A stretch of 64,000 bases of DNA, taken from assembly GCA_029379385.1 (NCBI GenBank), contig CM055609.1, positions 8,680,001-8,744,000 of the forward strand, read 5' to 3'. Position 1 is the stretch's first letter. Each line of letters opens with the position of its first letter. The notes below the pieces were generated by a model. The model saw nothing but the letters and a program-made list of their open reading frames with translations. It was not told where the DNA came from and did no database searches. This document shows positions 62,669-64,000 of the stretch, in pieces. The translations under genes and the position numbers were made by a program. This stretch comes from Quillaja saponaria. Its lineage: Eukaryota; Streptophyta; Magnoliopsida; Fabales; Quillajaceae.

Positions 62669-64000
62669 GTATCTTCGTCAAGCAAGATATTGCTAGGCTT
62701 CACATCACAGTGAACCACTAGTGTTGAATAACCGTGATGGAGATACTCCAATGCAAATGCAAGATCTATCATTATGTTCAATCTTTTTAAGAAATCTAAA
62801 CAATAGTTGTGTGCATAAAACCGCTTCTCAAGATTCCCATTTTGCATGAACTCCATTACCAATGCTTTGAAATCAACATTGTTTGTGCAACTGCTAATGA
62901 TTTTAATCAAATTGGGAAGGCGAATGTTACGCAATGCTTCGCATTTTACATCAAAACTTCTTGATGCTGCTTCCAAGTCGAAATTAAATATTTTGACAGC
63001 GATCATAGACTCACTTGAAAGTCTGCCTTTAAAAACTGAACCAAAACTTCCCTTACCCAGAAAATTGCTCTCATCAAATCTATTGGTTGCCTGTAAAAGC
63101 TCATAATAGGAAATCCTTTGTGGAACTCATTAGTCAATAACTCCTTTTCATTTGAATCACCAGTCTTTTATCTCCTATATCGCAAAACGACCACATATGA
63201 CAATAGAAGAATAGCGAATACAATTAAAGGCAATATACATATTTGAACAAAATCAACTTCCTTGGGGATCTTTGGAGATCTTTGGTCAACTTTCTTGATA
63301 ACACATGGAGGAACTTGCAAATGCGATCTGCCACATAGTCCATTATTCATCGTGAAAGATTCAGCTGTGAAATTAACAAATGGACCACCACTTGGGATCT
63401 CTCCTTGTAACTGTTGTAAGATACATTGATATATGGCAAATAAAAAAGTGACTCCATGGACTTTGGAATTGTTCCAGCTAGAATATTGCGAGTCAGATTC
63501 AAGATCTCCAATATGAGTAAGCTGCCAATTGTGCTAGGAATATTGCCAGAAATTTTATTCCCTGATAAATCTAATATTGTTATAGCCTTCAGATTTTGGA
63601 TCTCGGGTGGTATAGATCCGTTAAAAGCATTGAAGGAGAGCTTTAGCTGCAAGACATCTGTAAGTTTCCATAAGGAAGATGGTATTGAAGAGGTTAAATC
63701 GTTATAACCAAAGAAAAGATATCTTAAAGAAGTTAGATTCCCCAAGCATGACGGCAATGATCCAGATAACTTCTTATCGTCTGGATATAACCCTTCTAGG
63801 TTTTTCAACTGACATAACTTATCAAGAATGAAACTATCCAATTTGTTCAAATGAAGAACCAATCCTTGTAGATTATGTAATTCCAACATTGTGGTGGGAA
63901 TTGGTCCTTCAAGATTATTTCCACTCAATTGTAACAATAACAATAAGCTACTTAAATCAGCCAATTTCTTGATGAATACTTCCTGTAATTTTGAAGTCCC

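Larger units (their letters stand above)
57279..64000 (-). pseudogene. LRR receptor-like kinase pseudogene F, split by copia, 5' end outside window
   Basis: The right part (62669-64000) holds LRRs (TILDLSGNKISGNIPSTIG), the transmembrane region and the kinase to VVHCDVKPSNILLDED. The left part (57279-57780) resumes at HVTDFGIAK and continues to the C-lobe and a TAA at 57279-57281. A 4.9-kb copia element separates them just before DFG. Independent damage includes a one-base deletion after INVSYN (about 63415), an insertion with frameshift before the transmembrane segment (around 63265, a repeated ggagatcttt), a short deletion before the kinase (about 63125), loss of the intron 4 donor (GT to AT near 57680) and a frameshift in the C-lobe. 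It therefore looks already dead before the insertion. Exons 1-3 lie beyond the window. Confidence 0.9.

Overview
This is a stretch of AT-rich plant nuclear DNA, most likely from a eudicot; I cannot name the species. The evidence is spliced genes with GT-AG introns, a Ty1/copia retrotransposon primed by initiator tRNA-Met, tRNA-like SINEs, and a cluster of leucine-rich-repeat receptor-like kinase (LRR-RLK) genes of the subfamily XII (FLS2/EFR/XA21-like, non-RD kinase) type. Every recognisable receptor gene or relic lies on the minus strand.

The recurring gene plan has five exons: exon 1 (703 nt coding: signal peptide, N-terminal cap, first LRRs), exon 2 (234 nt), exon 3 (60 nt), exon 4 (about 1.92 kb: most LRRs, transmembrane segment, kinase through the activation segment) and exon 5 (about 340 nt: kinase C-lobe). 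Only one copy is intact across all five exons: gene E at 46419-51182, predicted 1083 aa. Gene D (35013-39880) is nearly complete but has a one-base insertion in the kinase and an altered exon 2 donor. Gene B (15300-17438) is a truncated ectodomain with functional-looking splice sites. The rest are decayed: A (7879-14181), A' (25793-28778), C (30412-32650), F (57279 to the right edge), kinase-less relics at 6190-7082, 24650-25286 and 55090-56510, and a short LRR fragment near 45.5 kb.

The left half was built by tandem segmental duplication. Positions 1-15263 match about 18626-29855, with several deletions in the second copy. The junction at about 15263/15264 cuts gene B inside exon 4. Gene B and its upstream DNA (15264 to about 19050) in turn match gene D and its upstream DNA (about 37280-41457). 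Shared SINE insertions with the same target-site duplications confirm the common origin of these blocks.

Mobile elements have entered the array repeatedly. A 1595-bp non-autonomous LTR element (9592-11186) sits in an LRR exon of pseudogene A. A 4885-bp copia element (57784-62668) sits in the kinase exon of pseudogene F. The copia LTRs differ by one substitution and one 2-bp indel, so it is very young, yet its gag-pol frame is already broken by one nonsense codon and one frameshift. From about 41.5 to 45.4 kb and 51.6 to 54.9 kb the DNA is non-duplicated and nearly gene-free, with an RNase H-like relic, degenerate telomere-like DNA and an LTR/primer-site remnant.

Biologically this looks like an immune-receptor birth-and-death cluster: one probable working pattern-recognition-type receptor, one near-intact copy, and repeated independent loss of the kinase half while ectodomain sequence persists. 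I found no CRISPR array, operon or prokaryotic system and no clearly new biochemical system. The most unusual signals are the shared kinase-deletion junction, the truncated gene B and the layered timing of insertions and duplications.
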